This document shows, one piece after another, positions 11,779 to 23,726 of a stretch of DNA of 64,000 nt. Origin of the DNA: Arthrobotrys musiformis (Eukaryota; Ascomycota; Orbiliomycetes; Orbiliales; Orbiliaceae). Both the position numbers and the translations under genes were made by a program. The stretch covers positions 1,116,001 to 1,180,000 of the forward strand of contig JAVHJL010000008.1 of NCBI GenBank assembly GCA_036971715.1. The letters are read 5' to 3'. Under the pieces are notes generated by a model that did no database searches, had not been told where the DNA came from, and saw nothing but the letters and a program-made list of their open reading frames with translations. Numbering within the stretch: position 1 is the stretch's first letter; every line of letters begins with the position of its first letter.

Positions 11779-13334
11779 TGTATATGGTGTGAGAGAAAGG
11801 AAGGTTGTCGTCTAGACGTTCAGAAGGAGAAACGAAGGAGAGAAGAAGAAGAGTATTCGAAGTATCCGAGAATCGAATCGGGTTTGAGTAGTGGAGCAAA
11901 AAGATAAAAAAAAAAGGTCCGGTCGCACGTAGGATGGCGTCGAGTCGAGTAGTGGTAGAGGAAGAGGAGGAAGAAGACTCAGAGAGACTGGCAGGCAGAC
12001 AGAAAATATGTCACAGAGAGTTATTCCCAAACAAGGCTCTAGATTCCTATCGCGCGAGAGCGTAGTAGAAAAAAAAAGGAAGTGAATTTTCTGGCTTGTG
12101 ATAGATAGAAGGCAGTCAGTACACAGTAGTTGCAGGGCAGGGCGTACGGTACGGTAATTGCAAAGGGAAGCTTGGGACCATAGGAGACCCCTGGCCCAGA
12201 ATCAGGTGCCGAAAAGGTACCTGCCGCTAATCAACAGAGCCAGAGCTACCCAGCAGCTCTTCTTGTAGCTCGGTAACACACACACAGCACCAATGAATAT
12301 TATTATTTGTTCGATAGGGAGCACTTACTTACTCAATGATGATGATGACGGGATGGTTCAATTGAGATTCTCAATGGGTGATAGAGAGGAAAGAAGAAGA
12401 AGATGATGATAAGGGAGAGGAAGAGGAAGAGGAAGAGGAAGAGGAAGATGAAGAGGAAAGGGAAAAAGAAGAGGAGGAGGAGAGAAAGGAGGATGTCCAA
12501 TGAGCGCGTTCTCGAATGGTCGGCGGTCGCTGCTTTCGGCGAGATTTCGTTGGGGACGTTTGGACAGCGCTCAATTACTGATTATTCTTTCGGCGTTTCC
12601 TCTCTTTTTTCCCCTTCGGCGTTCTTCTCTGCTGCAGTCTATAAAATAATAATAATAATAATGATAATATCTAAAGAACGATTATATGATACAGAAGAAA
12701 AGATTATAGAAAACACGAGAAGCGTCTGGATATAATATTCTGCTCTATTCTATTCGACCAATTGCGACCGACCCTCGATAATCAAATTTGGGCGACGTCG
12801 ACTGGCGTATGGTACTTTATACGGGAAAGGACCCCTGACCGATCCTTTCCAATCGCCCTGACACGATTACATACCAACTTTGTCCCCAGAAGTTAGGTAC
12901 TCAATTACATAAGTGTGTAAACCATTGAGATGTTGAGGATTATAGCTGGCCAATGCGCCTGGGCCGGTCAAATCTCGGAGCCCGGCCTGGTCTGGTTGGG
13001 AACCACGCTAATTTTTTGGCTTTCGCTTTGCTTTGCTTTGCTTTGCTTATTGTTACATATGCACCGCCAGGAATTATGTAATTGGCTGGACCCTCGACTT
13101 CATCCCATCTTGGGAAAACCCATTCTAATGCATCAATGCAGTCCACATTTTGGTTTGATATGCCTTTATGGAACTTGGGAGAGTTCGGAATTTGGGAGAA
13201 TTAGGTAATTAAGAGGAGTAGCAATAGTAACATTCGGGGTATACGTCTAGAATACAGCTTGGTCTTATCGATAGTAACAATAACACCCAGTCGGTTAATT
13301 ATAATGCAGTGGTTAATACGCAGTAGTTGGTAGT
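11779..13334. other. YHM2 upstream region, purine-rich microsatellite
   Basis: No gene is seen. A GAAGAG/GAGGAA microsatellite at about 12386-12492 makes long Lys/Arg-rich (+) and Ser-rich (-) open frames that are artefacts of the repeat. A TTTGC pentamer repeat lies near 13022-13048. The part next to 11779 is the YHM2 promoter/leader and the 13.2-13.3 kb end is the 3' flank of the next minus-strand gene. Confidence 0.5.
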
Positions 13335-15356
13335 TTAATTTTGATCATCATGGGTGCCATTCGTCTGCTCTTCGAGGTCAGGGTCCTCAACATACCCTTC
13401 CTCCGCCGCCTTCTCCAAAATCTCCAACCTCGTGGATACAATCTGGAGCTCCAGCTCCCCTTTGTCCCACTCAATCAAACTCTTTCGGAGTTTCTCACGG
13501 GCGATGCGAACCTCTTCGTCTAGTTTGACCTGATCGATTCGCAATCGATGCAATCTCTCCGCCGCCTCTGGATTGATCGGAGGGAGGAGTTGTCCGCCCT
13601 TGATGATTGGTGGCCCGACGACAAGTGCTGGGGGCTGTTGCGGTTGACGGGGTGGCGGTGGAGGGTGGGAAACTGGGTTCCCGTGATATCCACCACGATA
13701 TGGTGTGTGGCCGTGGTGGTGATAGCCTCCCGCGCGCGGCCCGGTAGGAACGACCATATTCTTAGGTCCGGTCGGAGGGGCGAAGCTGCTATCATTGGGT
13801 GTGCTTGATGAAGCGGGTGTGGTGGGAGGAGCCGGACCACGGGGTCCAGCCCTTGGACCCAATGGGGTAATGGGTGCCTTGACCTGGTGGTCGCTCGGTC
13901 GCGACGGAGTGTCTCTGGGTGGGACTTCCTTGGTGTCGATTTGCATCGGGCTTCTGTCGCGGGGTGGCAACGCCCGTGGTTGGCGAGGAGGACTATGACC
14001 TCTTCGATCGGCAGCAGGCCCGCGGGGAGGGGTCCTAATCCTCGTTGCTGGGGCGCGCGCAGGGCTATGGCCACGGGGTTGTCTTGAATCCCGATTATCT
14101 CTGTCTCTATGGTCGTCATTGGGGGGGTGCTGGGGTCTCGCTGGGGAGAGTGGTCGTTTGGGGGTACCGTCCCTAGGTCCACGGGGTGGCATGTCGCGAA
14201 TTCGGTTGCTGGAGAGTGGGGAACGGTCTCGCGGAGATCTAGGAAGAGGAGAGCGTTGGCGAGGTGTGCGCGACAACGGCGAATCTGGTTTGGATCTGAT
14301 CAGCGTAGCACGTTCCGGCGATGGTCGTCTTGTAGTGGTGTTACTCTTAGAAAGGGGTGAGCGGGGTCTGGAGGGAGCTTTGAGAGCCGGAGAAATAGGA
14401 CGTGAAGTCGAAGCGGATGTCGATGTGGATTGAGCAATTGGTTGACGGGATGAACGGGGGGGTGATGGTGATCGGGCCGGTCGTGTCGGTCGAGCTGATG
14501 GTACTGATGGTCCACCCGGAGCTGTAGCTGTAGCCGTGGCTATAGACGTAGCTGTAGCTGTAGCCGTAGTCGCAGATGCCGGTATAGAGGTTGAAGATGG
14601 GGGTTTCCTCTCAGAGCGGGGAGGGGATGCTGGGGCATCTTTGTCCTTATCGGTTCTTCTAGCCTGTTGCTCCCCAGGCTTTGCGGTTGAGCTGGAGCTT
14701 GCCAGAGGGGTCCTGGCCGACTGGAGGGCGCTGTCCCTTGCCCTATCAGGGGACCTGGACACTCTCCTGTAACCAGGCGAACGGGCTCCTCTGGGACTGG
14801 GAGATCTGTAACGTCGGGCGTGCCTGGGAGAAGGCGACCTGAGCCTTGGGGATCGAGGACGTCGGAGATGGAGTGGAGGTGTTCTGGACCTCTGCCGTCT
14901 GACAGGACTCCTAGACCTGCTAAACCTTCTTCGAGATCTCGACCTTGGTCTCCCGAACAATGGACTTCTCGATCTCCTTCGCGATCTCAACGGTGAACGA
15001 TCACCGGGTCGCCAGCTACCGCCACCACCTCCTCCACCAGCTGGAGAAGGCACGTAACAGTCGGCCCTCAGAGGTGGAGGGGAACGACTGAGCCTCCTGC
15101 GTCCGAAGCCTCCACCGCTGCCGCCCCCGCCGGGCGTGTAAGAGTCAATACCTCTCCTGGGTGAAGGGGACCTCGGTCTTCTGATGGATGGAGAGCGACT
15201 AGCCGGTCGATGCCTCGGGGACGGTGATCTGTACCGTCTTTCCCTGTCCCTAGAAGGCGACCTTCTGTCCCTGTCTCGGTCTCGGTCTCTGTCGCGATCT
15301 CGATCCCGATCTCGATCTCTTCGATCATCACGGTAACTCGGGGCGTATCGGTTCAT
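13335..15356 (-). CDS. Arg/Ser-rich nuclear protein (RS-type), single exon
   Basis: An uninterrupted 673-aa frame. Residues about 8-34 are RD dipeptide repeats, residues 35-230 are dense RS/SP repeats (RSPSPR, RSRSP), and Gly-rich patches follow SYTP and CYVP. The middle is Ser/Pro/Thr-rich low complexity with an Ala-Thr run. The last about 80 residues (from EAAERLHRLRIDQ) form a charged helix likely to be coiled coil, ending in an acidic tail. No RRM or zinc finger is seen, so it is not a classical SR splicing factor; it resembles SRRM-like nuclear scaffold proteins in composition only. RS content suggests nuclear-speckle or splicing association (inference). It is transcribed away from the I9 gene at 16.4 kb. 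Confidence 0.8.
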   Translation of the reverse strand: MNRYAPSYRDDRRDRDRDRDRDRDRDRDRDRRSPSRDRERRYRSPSPRHRPASRSPSIRRPRSPSPRRGIDSYTPGGGGSGGGFGRRRLSRSPPPLRADCYVPSPAGGGGGGGSWRPGDRSPLRSRRRSRSPLFGRPRSRSRRRFSRSRSPVRRQRSRTPPLHLRRPRSPRLRSPSPRHARRYRSPSPRGARSPGYRRVSRSPDRARDSALQSARTPLASSSSTAKPGEQQARRTDKDKDAPASPPRSERKPPSSTSIPASATTATATATSIATATATAPGGPSVPSARPTRPARSPSPPRSSRQPIAQSTSTSASTSRPISPALKAPSRPRSPLSKSNTTTRRPSPERATLIRSKPDSPLSRTPRQRSPLPRSPRDRSPLSSNRIRDMPPRGPRDGTPKRPLSPARPQHPPNDDHRDRDNRDSRQPRGHSPARAPATRIRTPPRGPAADRRGHSPPRQPRALPPRDRSPMQIDTKEVPPRDTPSRPSDHQVKAPITPLGPRAGPRGPAPPTTPASSSTPNDSSFAPPTGPKNMVVPTGPRAGGYHHHGHTPYRGGYHGNPVSHPPPPPRQPQQPPALVVGPPIIKGGQLLPPINPEAAERLHRLRIDQVKLDEEVRIAREKLRKSLIEWDKGELELQIVSTRLEILEKAAEEGYVEDPDLEEQTNGTHDDQN

Positions 15357-16393
15357 TGCTGCAGCAATAGGGCCTGGGATGACTGCCCGGCTGGGTGGTT
15401 TCTATCTCTCCGTTCGCATGCACGGGATGGTTGGATGGTTGGAGGGTCGGTTGGTAGGTGGTTTGATTACTTGACTGAGGATGTTGATGCCAAGCAACAG
15501 TCGAGTTCACTTCTTACTATCGTGATGGTGAGCGAGTGAGTGAGTGGGCGAATGAATGAGGTAGAAGAGAAGTATGAAGTGCCCGAGGATTGGCAAGTGA
15601 TGGATGTGATCGTGATCGTGATCGAGAGAGGGGATTGATGTTGATGGAAGAGACGGGTACCTAGGAGGTATGCAAGGTATGTGAGATATGCACAGGTATG
15701 AAGTTGGTGATAACTGTTGGTCGAAGCAGACGCGCTGAGACGAACGAACGAACAAAAAAAACCCTGTCCGCCAAGACCGTCTCGCATTGGGCCTTGCAGC
15801 CGGCCACCTTGAAGCTCCGAGCTTCACTGACATGACATCAAAGCTTCGAGCTTGATGATTACAATTCCGGGATCCTTTGGCTGATGCCGATACATCTAAT
15901 CTACGGCGATAGATTGTACATACACAGGTACACAGGTACCTACCAGGTAGGTACATACTATAGTCTAGTACTCGACTATGCAGAGGGGCCGGCTGCAGCT
16001 GAACGATACCCATATATGCTTTGTCTATGGACCAAAGGACTGTATTATATAATGCAGGGCTGCAAGGCGGGCGTCAATTGCACCACGGCCCCATCCATGG
16101 CACCACAATATTGTGACCCATCTTTAGAATACCGATACCCCGGCCTGGCCTGACCTCGATAGTTTGTTCGTGCTGGATATCGCACCGGATTGGTTGATAA
16201 TACAGCCCAGACCGGGAAGTTGTAACAGAATCCCATTCCTTCAAAACAACTGACTCTCCCTTTCGCCTTCTCTCTTTCTCTCGCCTCGACATCGTCATCA
16301 TCACAAAACTACACCGACTTTTACCACCTCCGACGACAAAAAAAAGAATACCACTCAAAAACCACAAAAGAAATAATCAGTAAACCCAAAAAG
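15357..16393. promoter_or_regulatory. Divergent promoter region, RS-protein gene and I9 gene
   Basis: This 1-kb region separates two head-to-head genes. It contains TG(A/G)TCGTGATCG-type short repeats near 15606-15622, GGTACCTAGG at 15656-15665, and a perfect 9-bp-arm palindrome GTACCTACC-A-GGTAGGTAC at 15936-15954. A TATATAA element near 16035 could serve the plus-strand gene. No additional gene is seen. Confidence 0.45.
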
Positions 16394-17077
16394 ATGCAGT
16401 TCAAATTCCTCCTCTCCTTCCTCCTCTGCCTCTTCGTCACCTTCGTCTCCGCCGCCGCCGTCCTCACCGGCAAAGAAGACAAGGTCGGCTGGGTCGTCAG
16501 CTTCAAAGATGGTACTCCGCAGTCCATCGTCGACTTTACCCTCAAAAACCTCAAGAGCCTCGGGGCCGACATCACTCATGAATTCTGTACGTCTTTTCTT
16601 CTTTTTAAATTCACATTTCCAAGTTTCCCCCATGTATTACCTTATATTGTAATTTTTGTTATGTAGCACAACATTCAACTGGGAGCTTCAGCGCTAACTA
16701 CTACCGGTCACACCTTATAGCTATCATCAAGTAAGGACACAATACATGATACCCACTAACGCTCCAAAAATCATATATCTAACCACCAATGAAAATAACA
16801 GGGGTTTCGTCATCAAGGCCACCCAGTCTGCCGTGTATGTACCCCCCAATCAACTGTTATATATATAGTCTTAGAAAGCATATCAAAGCTGACAGTTATG
16901 AACAGAAATGAATTCTATGGCCTCGACGGCTACGCTGAGATTCAATCCGAATGGAAACCCACCATCGAGGAGGACGGTCCTGTATGTCGCCTTCCTTATT
17001 ACCTATCCTCTATTTCGTTCCTAGCTAATATAATAATACAGGTCAGCGCCGTTGGAGGCAACGTCGGAGCCTACTAG
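16394..17077 (+). CDS. Secreted peptidase-inhibitor I9 domain protein (Pbi2-like), 5 exons
   Basis: Exons 16394-16586, 16721-16730, 16802-16834, 16906-16981 and 17042-17077 give 115 aa. Residues 1-21 are a clear signal peptide (hydrophobic core LLSFLLCLFVTFVSA). The rest is one inhibitor I9 domain, the fold of subtilisin propeptides and yeast proteinase B inhibitor Pbi2: WVVSFKDGTPQSIVDF, GADITHEFSIIKGFVIK, then EWKPTIEEDGPV. The HEFSIIKGF core is assembled only when the 10-nt exon 2 is included, which supports this model. Pbi2 itself lacks a signal peptide, so this version should enter the secretory pathway, to act outside the cell or in the vacuole. It could inhibit or chaperone a subtilisin-like protease; no protease gene is adjacent. 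Confidence 0.85.
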
Positions 17078-17946
17078 CCAGCTCCCAATCCTCTCCAGTA
17101 AAGGTTTCGAAAAAGAGAAGGGAGAGAGAAAGTTAACACTGAAAACTACGCCTTGATAGTCTTTTTGCCGCTCTTCAAACGAAGGAAAAGTATAAAATAA
17201 GTCCAAAAAAAGAAGCCCTTTTAAGTACCGGCGTTGTTGCCTTTTACACCATCGTGTTTGGAAATCAATATACCCCCCGGATAGCTGCAAATTGATAATT
17301 ATGGAGTCTGGGGATATGTTTTTTTTTGCGTCAAAGCCCTCCCAAAAACAAGAAAAAACTCTTATTTCTTACACTCCTTTCATTCGAATCGATTTGTTCT
17401 TTCAAGTAAAGATCACGTAGATGGCAAATATACAAATATCAAAAGAAACAAATGTAGTTTTCGATTTTTTTTTTGTAATCCAAAGCGAAGGAAACAAGCT
17501 TTTGGGTCGACTGCCTTCCATATCATCCATCCATCCACCCGTCTATCCCAAGCAATATGCTTCAAAGCAAAAACCAGAAGAAAAAAAAGTTAAACCCCGT
17601 AGATATACATACAAAAAACAGTATGAAAAACAAATCAGGTCGACTTTTTGACACGCTTCCTCTCTAATAGTAAAAATAAATCCCTTGGAAGAATGAAGAT
17701 CGAAAGAGAGAAAGAAGAGAAGGAAACGCAATACCAAATGCAACATCCATGCGTGATTCTTTGGCGGGGGGGAGGAAAAGGCCCAGACCCAGTGAAAGCA
17801 AAGAAAGAAAAACAAAGTCTATGGCATTATTATCATTATCGATAGCTTGGGAACCTCCAATGGAAAAAAATATCCCACCCATGAAAAAAAAAAAGCGAAT
17901 GGCCCGTTAAAAAGAGAAGAAAAGGAGAAGAAAACTTCCATATCAT
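17078..17946. other. Convergent 3' region, I9 and SLY41-like genes
   Basis: This A-rich stretch with many poly-A/poly-T runs holds the 3' ends of two convergent genes. Open frames such as 17421-17651 are lysine-rich products of this composition. No gene is seen. Confidence 0.6.
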
Positions 17947-19890
17947 TTACGCTGCAATCCCATTCGTCTTCACCGTAACTCCGTTTGCCCAAACCTCATT
18001 CGGTTTCCATGTACTCTCTTGCTTTGTCCCGGGTAATAACCCCCCGTTTTCATTCACGCTCCCTAATCCCGAATACCCATTCGCCGCTGCGGCTTTCTTT
18101 TCTGCCACAGCGGAGCTGGTGTTCGCCGATCCATTGCTCACGCTGCCTCTTCGAGGGTGGTACGCCCCACCATTAATGGGTGTGTTTACAGCGCTGCTGT
18201 GCTGGGAATTGTAAGACGGCGGGATAGGCGATGTTCTAGACTTGCTATCCACGGATAATGGCAAGAGCGACGGCCGTGGATCCATCTTAGCCTTTTCTCG
18301 GCGGTCGAGATCTTTAGCTTTGTCGTAGAGGTAAAGGCCGAGGAAGCTATATGTCGTTATAAGTCAATAGGACTGCCACTTTATTCATTCGTTGGGATGG
18401 GATTTGTAGGCACGTACGTCAATAGAATACCAAATCCTTGGATCCTCGTTGGCATATTGCCAAACCAGACTATGGCCATCACGATCACAAAAATCCTCTT
18501 AATCAAACTAGCGACGGAGTATGTAACCGGCTCGACCATGCTTAGGATTGCAAATGCGATGATGTTCTGTCCGAAATGGGAAGTTCCGTTGAAAACGAAT
18601 TCCCAGAACAGCGCCATCCCGCTGAGTTTGTTCGGGCCCTCGATGATGAGCTTTTCGCCAGCATAATACTTGCGAATCAACGTAGATCCTTCCGAGGACA
18701 ACCACAACGGGGTTGTCAGGATGAGTGCTAGCCCCGAGGAATAGGCAAGCAAATTAAGCTTGTCTAGTTTGACACCCTGGGATCGGTCCCAGTCCGTTCG
18801 TGCTGAATTGTTGAAGATTTTCTTCGAAACGATATTTTGGGTGACAAAGATGATGGTGCCGGCGAGGGCGCTGATGATTCCAATGAAGTTCCCACGAAAT
18901 TCAAAGGAACAGGCGAGCATGACACCGACAGTAAGCGGGACGAGGGAGATATATACATCGCGGGGATAGTTGACTTTGTAGAACGTCCGGTATGCGAGGA
19001 CGGTGAAGAGAGGTGTCAGACCCTAGGTATTTGTACCCATTAGCTTGAAGGCCATTCCTGGTCTGTCATGAGCTCGGTATGATATATATACCTTGATAGT
19101 GTGGACGAGCGATACAGGGATTCGACTTGTCGCAAAACTAGACGTAATGTGGCCGCCAACCTGGAAAAGTGCCAGGGGTGCTGTGGTTCTGAGAATCTCC
19201 TTTGTTGGCCATTTAAGGCCACCTTGAATTCCAGGTATGACACTTCCTGGTAGCCAATGGCCGAGGAGCGACAGCAGGAGACACCATCCTGTAACGAAAG
19301 CGAATTGAACGATTGTCAAAGTGACAGGTTCTTTAAAGGCGTTTAAGATGGATTTCGACGATGTGTTCGTCAGCGCCGACGAAAAGTACCTAAACGGGCG
19401 GATTCAGTATGACCGATTTTAGGGCCAGGGGGGATAAAACGGTAGAAGCCGTACCAACAGATGCAAATCGCCTAGAAGGGACAGCCACAAAGACAAAAAA
19501 AGTTAACAGATATGTCCAATTAAACAATGTCTTCGAAGTCATAGAGCGGGCGTAAGAGTGGGAGCGGAAGGAGAAGGAAAAAAGGTGTTTCGATCGAAAG
19601 CAGCGGAGTTTCATGTTTTCGGTGGAACGTACCACTAGTCTGTACGATATCGGAGCTTTGAGATTCTCTACTATCTCAGCGGTAGAACCACTCCGTTTTC
19701 TGACATTCTTGATGACCTGGGATATCGAATTCGTGCGGGTGTGCAGTTTCCGGTTATTGGGGGAGATCTCTCGAGCTGAGGAGGAGTTTCCGTTGGGTAG
19801 GATGTGGCCATTGGTGCCGCTGCTTCCAGGCTGGGGAGGGAAGTTGAAAGCAACGGATTTGCCAGACGATGCGCTTTGCGGTGATCGCAT
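17947..19890 (-). CDS. Triose-phosphate transporter family protein, SLY41-like, 5 exons
   Basis: A multi-span membrane protein of the drug/metabolite transporter superfamily, TPT branch. Yeast Sly41 is an ER/Golgi member first found as a suppressor of Ypt1 loss. Exons on the minus strand: 19890-19633, 19471-19455 (17 nt), 19389-19092, 19022-18418 and 18346-17947, giving 525 aa. Hallmark stretches are CWYFSSALTNTSSKSILN (split by intron 2), FKEPVTLTIVQFAFV, ATSRIPVSLVHTIKGLTPLF, NIVSKKIFN and VEPVTYSVASLIKRIFVIV. About ten hydrophobic segments span residues 85-405. The N-terminal 85 residues and the C-terminal 120 residues are Ser/Pro/Asn-rich and probably cytosolic. Substrate cannot be read from the sequence. 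It is divergent from SF3B2. Confidence 0.88.
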
Positions 19891-20901
19891 GGCCTGTTGG
19901 GAAGACCGAACGAACAGGACTCGAGTCGGCGGAGGTTGAGGGCGAGAGCGATGATGACGATGGCGATGATTGTAGCAATGGTAGTAGTGGTGGTGGAGGT
20001 GAAGGTGATGAAGCGGAGGGGCCCTTATTTGGGGGGGACTGCCGTGGGGGTGACCGGGTTGGTTGGTTGGTTGGTAAGGGGGTCAACCAGTGAATCTATT
20101 GGACGAACGCTGTTGCTGCCTCTTCGAGTAGCAACTGACTGTCGACGTAACAACGGTATATTGTAAAAGAGAGAGAGAAAAGAAGAAGAAGAAGAAGGAA
20201 GACAGCGAATGTGGGTTGGAATGGAAGGAAGCAACTTTAATTAAATAAAAAGTCGTCGAAACAAGGACTTTTATTTAAGTTGAAGGAGGTTGAAGTCAAA
20301 ATGGCCCGCGGAAGAGGAAGACACAGGACAGAGGGAAAGAAAGAAAGAAAGAAGAATAGAGGAAAGAAGAGAGGGCAGAGGAGAAGAGGTTTGATGTTGC
20401 ATTCGCGAACCGTTCCGTCGCAGTTGGTTCTTAGGCTAGCATACGTATAGCGTCAGAACGGCACAGAACCCGGTATTCGACAGTGGTCCTGATGCGTCGG
20501 TACCTAGCGTGCTACTGGGATCTGGCCACACTCATCTGACTCAACATCGACTTCCGTAGCATCGATGGATTTGATGATATGATAGTAGAATAATAGAATA
20601 GATAAAATGCAGAATAATAAAATAGGAGAATAAAATCGACCGGGGGAGGGTTTGAATATAGAAGAATGGAATAAAGGCGCCTTTTAGTTCGCTTGGTTCA
20701 ACTTGGTTTATTTTGGGTTGTCTGGATTTGGTTCGTTTGAGAATTCAATCAATCAATCAATCGCCTACCATCAAACAACCAACATCAACATCAACATCAA
20801 CATCATCGACTCACCGTCAGAACCATCGTCATCACCACTACAAAAAGACATCGACCATCTGACGATACAATCGAGGTCGCTCTGACCGATCCGCTACCAC
20901 G
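19891..20901. promoter_or_regulatory. Divergent promoter region, SLY41-like gene and SF3B2
   Basis: About 1 kb of shared upstream DNA. GAT/GGT-type trinucleotide tracts (19940-20010), AGAAGA tracts (20167-20200 and 20340-20380) and an (ATCAAC)-like run just before SF3B2 (20778-20803) are visible. GGTACCTAG occurs at 20499-20507. No gene is seen. Confidence 0.45.
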
Positions 20902-23090
20902 ATGACGGAGGTTATCAACGGCATAGCCGCTCTCCCAGAGCCGGCGTCAGCACCATCGGCTCCCATCGCGAATGGGACTTCCACTACCACCGCCACCGCT
21001 GCTGCTGGAACCGCGTCCTCGGCCGACGGTAAACCTCGAAAATTGACCAAAAACCAGTTAAAACGCGAGAGAAAGAAGCATAAAAAGGAGATCGCGAGGA
21101 AACAGAATCCCTCCAATGCCGCCGATTCAGATACCGAATCCGTATGTTCAAGATCTATCGCGTTTTTTTTTTTGTTCTGTCGCACGACAGACATACATAC
21201 GTCAAGTGAGAAAACGCAAGGAACCGCGAAAGCTGACTTCCATAAAAAAATATCACAGGTCGCATCCACAGCCACCACACCCTCTAATGCTCTTGCTCTT
21301 GCACCTGGTCAGAAGCAGCAACAAGTCCAGTTATCACTTGTTCCTGAAGTCACACCTAACTTTGACCTTAGCGATCTGAACCTCGACCAAGATGACGCTG
21401 CCTTTGCCGACTACAAGAGGATCATGCAAAAGTTCTCCGCCGGGGTACGTTCCACCCATCTTACCCATTGGATAGTCCTGCCGTAAGGAGCATACTAACC
21501 TATATTATATGATCTAGGACGATAACAAGGAGAATGTCGAGGATAAGAAGGGCGAGGTCTTCTATGACGAGGACGACATTCCAGACGAAGAAGCCGAACA
21601 GGTTGACGTCGAAGCCAAGCTAAGCAAGAAGGCCAGGAAGGCTCGAGACAAGCTCAGTGTCGCAGAACTCAAGGTTCGCTCCTTCTCCTCCCCAAACCGA
21701 AAACGAAATGGACAATAAATGGCTAATTCTGTATTTTCTATTTTTCTAGACATTAGTCAAGAGACCCGAGATTGTAGAATGGACTGACACATCATCTTCC
21801 GACCCTCGGCTGCTCGTCCACCTCAAATCGTACCGAAACTGTGTTCCCGTACCCAGCCACTGGTCCCTAAAACGCGAATACCTCTCCTCGAAGCGTGGTG
21901 TCGAGAAACCACCATTCGACCTCCCAGCATTTATCAAGGCCACCGGAATCATGGAGATGAGAGACAACACCAAGGAAGACGAGCGTTCGCTGAAACAGAA
22001 ACAGAGAGAGCGTGTTCAACCGAAGATGGGGAAGCTGGATATCGACTACCAGAAGCTGCATGACGCCTTTTTCAGATTTCAAGTCAAGCCCCCGCTGACT
22101 ATGTATGGAGAGGTTTACTACGAAGGGAAGGAGATGGAGACAAATCTTAAAGACCGTCGACCCGGTGAACTGTCGGACGAACTAAAAGAGGCTTTGAACA
22201 TGCCGCCGAATGCGCCGCCCCCATGGCTCATCAACATGCAGAGAGTGGGCCCGCCACCGAGCTACCCATCATTAAAGGTGCCCGGATTAAATGCGCCAAT
22301 CCCGGCTGGTGCAGCATGGGGATTTCATCCCGGAGGTTGGGGAAAACCCCCAGTCGACGAGTTCAACAGGCCGCTGTATGGTGACGTTTTCGGTGTCTTG
22401 CAACCACAGGAGTCGGCCGAGAACCAGGAGCCTGTGGACAGGACGATATGGGGCGAACTGCAGGAAATCGAGTCAGAAGAAGAGGAAGAGGAGGAGGATG
22501 AAGAAGAAGAGGACGAGGATGAAGAGGATGTCGGTGCTGGGTTGCAGACACCGTCGGGCATGGCCACGCCGTCAGGAATGGTTAGCTCTGTACCGAGCGA
22601 ATTCGACGCACCTGCGCATCTCGATCTACGAAAGGCGAGACCGGATAGGGATGAGGACGAAGGGCCCAAGTCGCTTTATTCCGTTCTGCCGGAGCAAGAG
22701 ATCAGATCGCGTGGTTTGTTTGGTGGGCAGCATGCCTACGATATTAAGTCCGGCCAGATGCCCGTGCTTGGCCAAGAGGACAGAAAGGTTCGTTCTTGCT
22801 TTATATATCCGCCAATTTTATCGACATACGCTAACGGATTTTTGGGTTTATAGCGCAAGAAACCTGGTGATATTGAAGTCTCCATCGATGCTTCAACACT
22901 CGAGGCAGATGATGGTCTTAGCAAGGAGGCCATCAAGGCTAAATACGAGCGAGAGATGGAGCAGCAGAGACGGGACAAGCAAGGATTTCAAGAGGATCTT
23001 TCAGACCTCATTGCCTCCGAGAGTCGGAAACGACAGAAGCGCGAAGAGGATAACGCAAGGAAGAAGAAAGAAAGCAAGTTTAGATTCTAA
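20902..23090 (+). CDS. CUS1: Splicing factor 3b subunit 2 (SAP145/Cus1), 5 exons
   Basis: This is a core SF3b subunit of the U2 snRNP that helps anchor U2 to the branch-point region. Exons 20902-21141, 21259-21444, 21518-21673, 21750-22787 and 22854-23090 give 618 aa. A basic N-terminus (KLTKNQLKRERKKHKKE) is followed by the conserved DUF382 core (IVEWTDTSSSDPRLLVHLKS, VPVPSHWSLKREYLSSKRG, KPPFDLPAFIKATGI) and the PSP domain (PPWLINMQRVGPPPSYPSLK, GLNAPIPAGAAWG, WGKPPVDEFNRPLYGDVFG). An acidic Glu/Asp run follows at about residue 415, then a C-terminal charged tail ending KKKESKFRF. All introns are 66-117 nt with good consensus, including a CTAAC branch point in intron 2. Confidence 0.95.
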
Positions 23091-23726
23091 GCCCATCCTT
23101 CATTCCGCTGTTACATTAATGTTATCCAAATCCTTCTTTTTTGTTTCGACATATTTTTCTTTAGTAAGGTGGGAAACCCCAAAACTCAGACACATTTGCT
23201 GAGGAGGGTTCCCTTTTGATGGCAATGGTTTCCTTTTTCCTTTTTTTGTATGTGCCAAATTTGTTACCTGCTCGCTCTGATGCATTGTTCCCGGGGAGTT
23301 TTGATATTTCTTTTAAAAGATTGTATATACTCCTTACCACTTTCATAATGGGATGACGCCTGAGAAACATTCGCTGCAGCATTCAAGATGTCGCTGGAAT
23401 AATGTGGAATTGGGTGGTTTAGACATCACAAAGGTCTGCCGACGTCATACCGTTAAAACCCAACATAGTGATATAACATACACATAACATCGATATTACA
23501 ATTTCAAATACCAACCTTTGGATAGCCTAAACTGCCCAAATTGAACTTGGCATTGATTACAAGTACGGAACGGAGGGAGAAATGGCGAACCCACGTTCCG
23601 ATATCACTATTGAGAAATACCAAATCCCATGCCACAAATCGATTCCTAATACTTCGCCACACGGGATACCGTTTATACACTACAAAAGCGATTTCCCCAG
23701 ATCCACTGGTCCGGATATGATTGAAG
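23091..23726. other. SF3B2 3' flank and cupin upstream region
   Basis: AT-rich DNA with no recognised gene. An AG directly precedes the first cupin ATG (23725-23726), so a short upstream exon of the cupin gene could lie here, but I could not identify one. Confidence 0.4.

Noticed and set aside
12371..12735. Lys/Arg-rich (+) and Ser-rich (-) overlapping frames
   Set aside because: Both are translations of a GAAGAG microsatellite.
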